Shown piece after piece: positions 6,798 through 8,677 of a stretch of DNA of 8,677 bases. The stretch is taken from positions 1 to 8,677 of the forward strand of contig JAVBQS010000116.1 in NCBI GenBank assembly GCA_031548835.1. The letters run 5' to 3'. This DNA comes from WQTU01 sp031548835. Lineage in GTDB: Bacteria > Spirochaetota > Spirochaetia > CADAEX01. The notes beneath the pieces are model-generated. The model had not been told where the DNA came from. It made no database searches and saw only the letters and a program-made list of their open reading frames with translations. Position 1 is the stretch's first letter. The number at the start of each line of letters is the position of its first letter. A program made the translations under genes and the position numbers.

Positions 6798-7667
6798 ATG
6801 GCTGTTCAGTGGTTTCCCGGCCACATGGCAAAAACAATAAGAGAGATAAAAGAAAAAATTGAAAAGGTTGATGTTGTTCTTGAAATACTTGATGCAAGAA
6901 TTCCTTATTCAAGCCGCAATCCCATGATTGAAAAAATAGCAGAGCATAAACCTGTTGTTATTGTTCTTAATAAATCAGATCTTGCAGATAAAATAGTAAT
7001 AGATGAATGGATACAATATTTTAAAAATAGCAGCGGAAAAAGAGAGGTTATAGCTGTTTCTGCTGTTTCTGGAAAAAATATTCCCGGTATAATAGAAAAG
7101 TGCCGCCTGCTTTGCAAAGATTCAGCCTGGTTTGGAAAAAGAGCAGTACGTGTAATGATTATTGGAGTTCCAAATGTCGGCAAATCAGCGCTTCTTAATT
7201 CCCTTGCGGGAAAAAGAAAACAGGATGTAAGAAATACTCCCGGAGTAACAAGAGAACTTAAAAAAATAAATGTGTCAGATAAGCTTCAAGTTACAGATAC
7301 TCCCGGTGTTCTTTGGCATAAATTTGAAGATCCTCTTGCCGGGGAAAAGCTTGCAATATTGGGAAGTGTTAAAGACAGTATTCTTTACAGGGATGATATA
7401 GCTTATAAAGCAATAGAACTTTTAAAAGAGCTATATCCTGCAAAGCTTTCAGAAAGATATGGAATAGATTTAACAGATATAGAAAAAAATTCTCTTTCAG
7501 ATATTTTTCAAATGATAGGAAAAAGACGGGGTTGTCTTGTTGCTGGCGGAAAAATTGATAGTGATAAAACAGCGCGAATTCTATTGACAGATATAAGGGA
7601 TGGGCGGCTTGGCGGTCTTTGTCTGGATAGGCCGGGCGGTTTAGACAGAAAGAAATCTGAAGAATAA
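6798..7667 (+). CDS. rbgA: Ribosome biogenesis GTPase RbgA/YlqF
   Basis: A 289-residue circularly permuted GTPase, close to the roughly 280 residues of Bacillus RbgA. It acts late in assembly of the 50S ribosomal subunit. The N-terminal MAVQWFPGHMAK is the family hallmark and sets the start at 6798; a longer in-frame reading from 6762 exists but adds unrelated residues translated from the EamA coding sequence. The G motifs occur in permuted order: G4 NKSD (58-61), G5 SAVSGKN (88-94), G1 GVPNVGKS (123-130), G2 TPGVTR (147-152, Thr151), G3 DTPG (167-170). A C-terminal helical domain (about 185-270) follows, then a short basic tail ending KKSEE. It lies 13 nt after the transporter gene and is probably co-transcribed from the glnS promoter. 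No terminator follows. Confidence 0.95.
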   Translation: MAVQWFPGHMAKTIREIKEKIEKVDVVLEILDARIPYSSRNPMIEKIAEHKPVVIVLNKSDLADKIVIDEWIQYFKNSSGKREVIAVSAVSGKNIPGIIEKCRLLCKDSAWFGKRAVRVMIIGVPNVGKSALLNSLAGKRKQDVRNTPGVTRELKKINVSDKLQVTDTPGVLWHKFEDPLAGEKLAILGSVKDSILYRDDIAYKAIELLKELYPAKLSERYGIDLTDIEKNSLSDIFQMIGKRRGCLVAGGKIDSDKTARILLTDIRDGRLGGLCLDRPGGLDRKKSEE

Positions 7668-7672
7668 AAAAT

Positions 7673-7701
7673 TTGAGAAAAATCTAATTATATAATACAA
7701 T
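7673..7701 (+). promoter_or_regulatory. Candidate promoter overlapping the lipoprotein start
   Basis: TTGAGA (7673-7678) and TACAAT (7696-7701) each match five of six consensus bases with an ideal 17-base spacer. A perfect TATAAT (7691-7696) overlaps the second element. The predicted start points are about 7703 (from TATAAT) or 7707-7709 (from TACAAT), which coincide with the two possible ATG codons at 7703 and 7709. No Shine-Dalgarno sequence lies before either. The transcript would therefore be leaderless or nearly so. Confidence 0.5.
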
Positions 7702-7702
7702 A

Positions 7703-8242
7703 ATGTTTATGAAAAAGAAAAATATCTATCTTGGTTTATTGAGTGTAATTGTTTTATTTTTTGCAGCAGGTTGTCTTACCACCTCTCCTGTTGTTCCAGC
7801 CGCAAACACAACTTTTGCAGCAGCAGCTGTTGATGCTACTGCTCCGTTTCCTGGTTTTAAAATTTATGATGATGCTGTCTTTGAATATAATGAGAAAGGG
7901 CAGCTTGTCAGAGAAGTTTTTTCTATTACCAAAGGAACAGCAGATCTGGTGACAAATATTTATGAATATAATAATGATGGAATTGTTATAAAAAAATCAG
8001 TATATAATTCGAAACATAATCTTGATGATTATGAGATTTATGAACTTGATTCACAGGGCCGCAGAGTAAAAGAGAATGAGTACAGGCAGGATGGGTCTCT
8101 TAAAAATTATAAAACCTATGAATATAAAGATGATACAATAATAAAACGGTTTTTTGATCCAAAAGGAAACCTATACAGATATACAATTAAAAAAATGGAT
8201 AAAGCAGGTAATCTTATTGGAGATTATGATTATAGAAAATAG
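7703..8242 (+). CDS. Small lipoprotein with tandem YEYN..G repeats, function unknown
   Basis: A 179-residue predicted lipoprotein. Residues 1-24 form a lipoprotein signal: basic MFMKKKN, a hydrophobic core (LGLLSVIVLF) and the lipobox FAAGC, with Cys24 as the lipidated residue. An Ala/Thr/Pro-rich spacer follows (25-50). From about residue 59 to the end are four to five degenerate repeats of about 26 residues with the pattern 'YEYnxxGxxikk', then a turn, then 'L..Y'; repeats start near 59, 86, 112, 138 and 163. The pattern resembles RHS/YD-type or YwqK/MORN-like beta-hairpin repeats, a family guess only. It is likely exported and membrane-anchored; a binding or surface role is inference. The ATG at 7703 or 7709 could be the start. 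It is 35 nt after rbgA, with its own candidate promoter, and is followed by a hairpin. Confidence 0.8.
   Translation: MFMKKKNIYLGLLSVIVLFFAAGCLTTSPVVPAANTTFAAAAVDATAPFPGFKIYDDAVFEYNEKGQLVREVFSITKGTADLVTNIYEYNNDGIVIKKSVYNSKHNLDDYEIYELDSQGRRVKENEYRQDGSLKNYKTYEYKDDTIIKRFFDPKGNLYRYTIKKMDKAGNLIGDYDYRK
7877..8239 (+). repeat. Degenerate tandem 26-residue protein repeats within the lipoprotein gene
   Basis: Codons 59-179 encode about four and a half copies of a unit starting V/I/T-Y/F-E-Y/L (VFEYN, IYEYN, IYELD, TYEYK, then a partial copy KKMDKAGNL). Unit lengths are 27, 26, 26 and 25 residues. The DNA copies are not near-identical, so the array is old and was not expanded recently by slippage. Confidence 0.65.
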
Positions 8243-8247
8243 TTTTT

Positions 8248-8279
8248 ACAGCTTTATCCATTTTAATAGATAAAGCTGT
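8248..8279 (+). terminator. Hairpin after the lipoprotein gene, probable terminator
   Basis: A perfect 11-bp stem, ACAGCTTTATC (8248-8258) with GATAAAGCTGT (8269-8279), around a 10-nt AT loop, starting five bases after the TAG stop. Only a short, broken U run follows (TTTATAAAATT, counting the last stem base), so termination may be inefficient. It separates the lipoprotein from the next gene on the same strand. Confidence 0.55.
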
Positions 8280-8348
8280 TTATAAAATTAAAAAAACAAC
8301 TTTTCTCCTAATTCTAAACACCAAGAGATTAAATTATAAAAATATTGC

Positions 8349-8377
8349 TTGACCTTATACATTTTATAAATTTAAAT
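8349..8377 (+). promoter_or_regulatory. Candidate promoter immediately before the last gene
   Basis: TTGACC (8349-8354, five of six) and TTAAAT (8372-8377, four of six) with a 17-base spacer. The expected start point, 8384-8385, falls on the A of the ATG at 8385, and no Shine-Dalgarno sequence precedes that ATG. This is the second such arrangement in the window. The -10 match is weak. Confidence 0.35.
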
Positions 8378-8384
8378 ATTATCT

Positions 8385-8677
8385 ATGGCAGTAAAAGGAT
8401 TTGAGCAGCTTTCACAAGAACTCCGCGATAAAGAAAGAAGAGACATGCTTAATGAACTTAAGGAAATATTAAACCAATCAAATGCTGTTAAAGAAAACAA
8501 TTCTGATAAAATATATATAAAAGAAGAATTTTTTAATAATAAAATAGCTGATAAGAAAAATATATATAAAATATATAAAGAAGTTTCTGTTTTTGGAAAA
8601 ATACGATTTTTTTTCCTGAAAATGTTTAGTCAAAAGACTACAGAATATCTTCTTCAGGAATATATGCTAAAAAAACT
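8385..8677 (+). CDS. Uncharacterised protein, N-terminal 97 residues (3' truncated by window edge)
   Basis: An open frame from ATG 8385 to the window edge, 97 complete codons. I do not recognise it with certainty. An in-frame TAA at 8373-8375 limits the start to this ATG or codon 21 (8445), the latter preceded by a weak AGAAGAG. The first 30 residues (FEQLSQELRDKERRDMLNELKEIL) are a charged amphipathic helix. A low-complexity Lys/Ile/Tyr/Asn segment follows (about 36-68), then an amphipathic to hydrophobic segment FGKIRFFFLKMF (about 74-85). There is no signal peptide. The layout recalls spirochaete-restricted proteins of unknown function (possibly the DUF5312 type), but this is memory-based and weak. 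Codon choice fits the neighbouring genes, and the hairpin upstream suggests an independent unit. Confidence 0.6.
   Translation, partial: MAVKGFEQLSQELRDKERRDMLNELKEILNQSNAVKENNSDKIYIKEEFFNNKIADKKNIYKIYKEVSVFGKIRFFFLKMFSQKTTEYLLQEYMLKK

Noticed and set aside
6905..7183. Minus-strand ORF of 92 codons within rbgA
   Set aside because: It overlaps conserved GTPase motifs of rbgA on the other strand and has no recognisable features.
7749..7952. 67-codon ORF inside the lipoprotein gene, rich in Leu and Gln
   Set aside because: A frame shadow of the Ala/Thr-rich spacer codons, with no ribosome site.
1..8677. Novel defence, mobile or secondary-metabolite system
   Set aside because: All confidently identified genes are core housekeeping families with intact motifs; no transposase, integrase, repeat-spacer array, att-like repeat or composition break was seen. 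Only the lipoprotein and the truncated final ORF remain unexplained.

Overview
This window looks like ordinary chromosomal housekeeping DNA from an AT-rich bacterium (GC about one third by eye). It most resembles a spirochaete, possibly Treponema-like. That placement is an inference: it rests on the base composition, a lipoprotein with YEYN...G repeats, the character of the final unrecognised ORF and the gyrA/parS/parAB arrangement. No 16S rRNA or other decisive marker is present. I found no IS element, CRISPR array, tRNA, rRNA or phage gene.

Layout. Positions 2-292 hold the 3' end of gyrA (+). The next 327 bases hold no gene but carry two perfect parS centromere sites, each inside a longer palindrome. 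An adenosine deaminase-family gene (620-1672, -) follows, then a hairpin terminator, then a small NifU-domain Fe-S protein (1847-2071, -). A 280-bp divergent intergenic region leads to parA and parB (2352-3999, +, overlapping by 8 nt). After a 223-bp AT-rich gap comes a compact + strand cluster: glnS (4223-5899), an EamA-type membrane transporter (5939-6784) and the ribosome-assembly GTPase rbgA (start corrected to 6798, end 7667). Then come a small repeat-containing lipoprotein (7703-8242), a hairpin, and the first 97 codons of an unrecognised gene that runs off the window.

How the parts work together. ParA, ParB and the two parS sites, about 1.8 kb upstream of parA, form a complete chromosome-partitioning module. 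With gyrA next to it, this suggests the window lies in the origin-proximal part of the chromosome. GlnRS and RbgA serve translation and 50S ribosome assembly. Adenosine deaminase serves purine salvage, and the NifU-domain protein serves Fe-S cluster delivery.

The least expected signal is in translation initiation. Genes inside a transcription unit (parB, the EamA gene, rbgA), and the two minus-strand genes, have recognisable Shine-Dalgarno sequences. The lipoprotein gene and the final ORF have none. Instead, a plausible promoter sits so close to each start codon that the transcript would begin at or beside the AUG, which suggests leaderless mRNAs. I do not see a convincing novel multi-gene system here.
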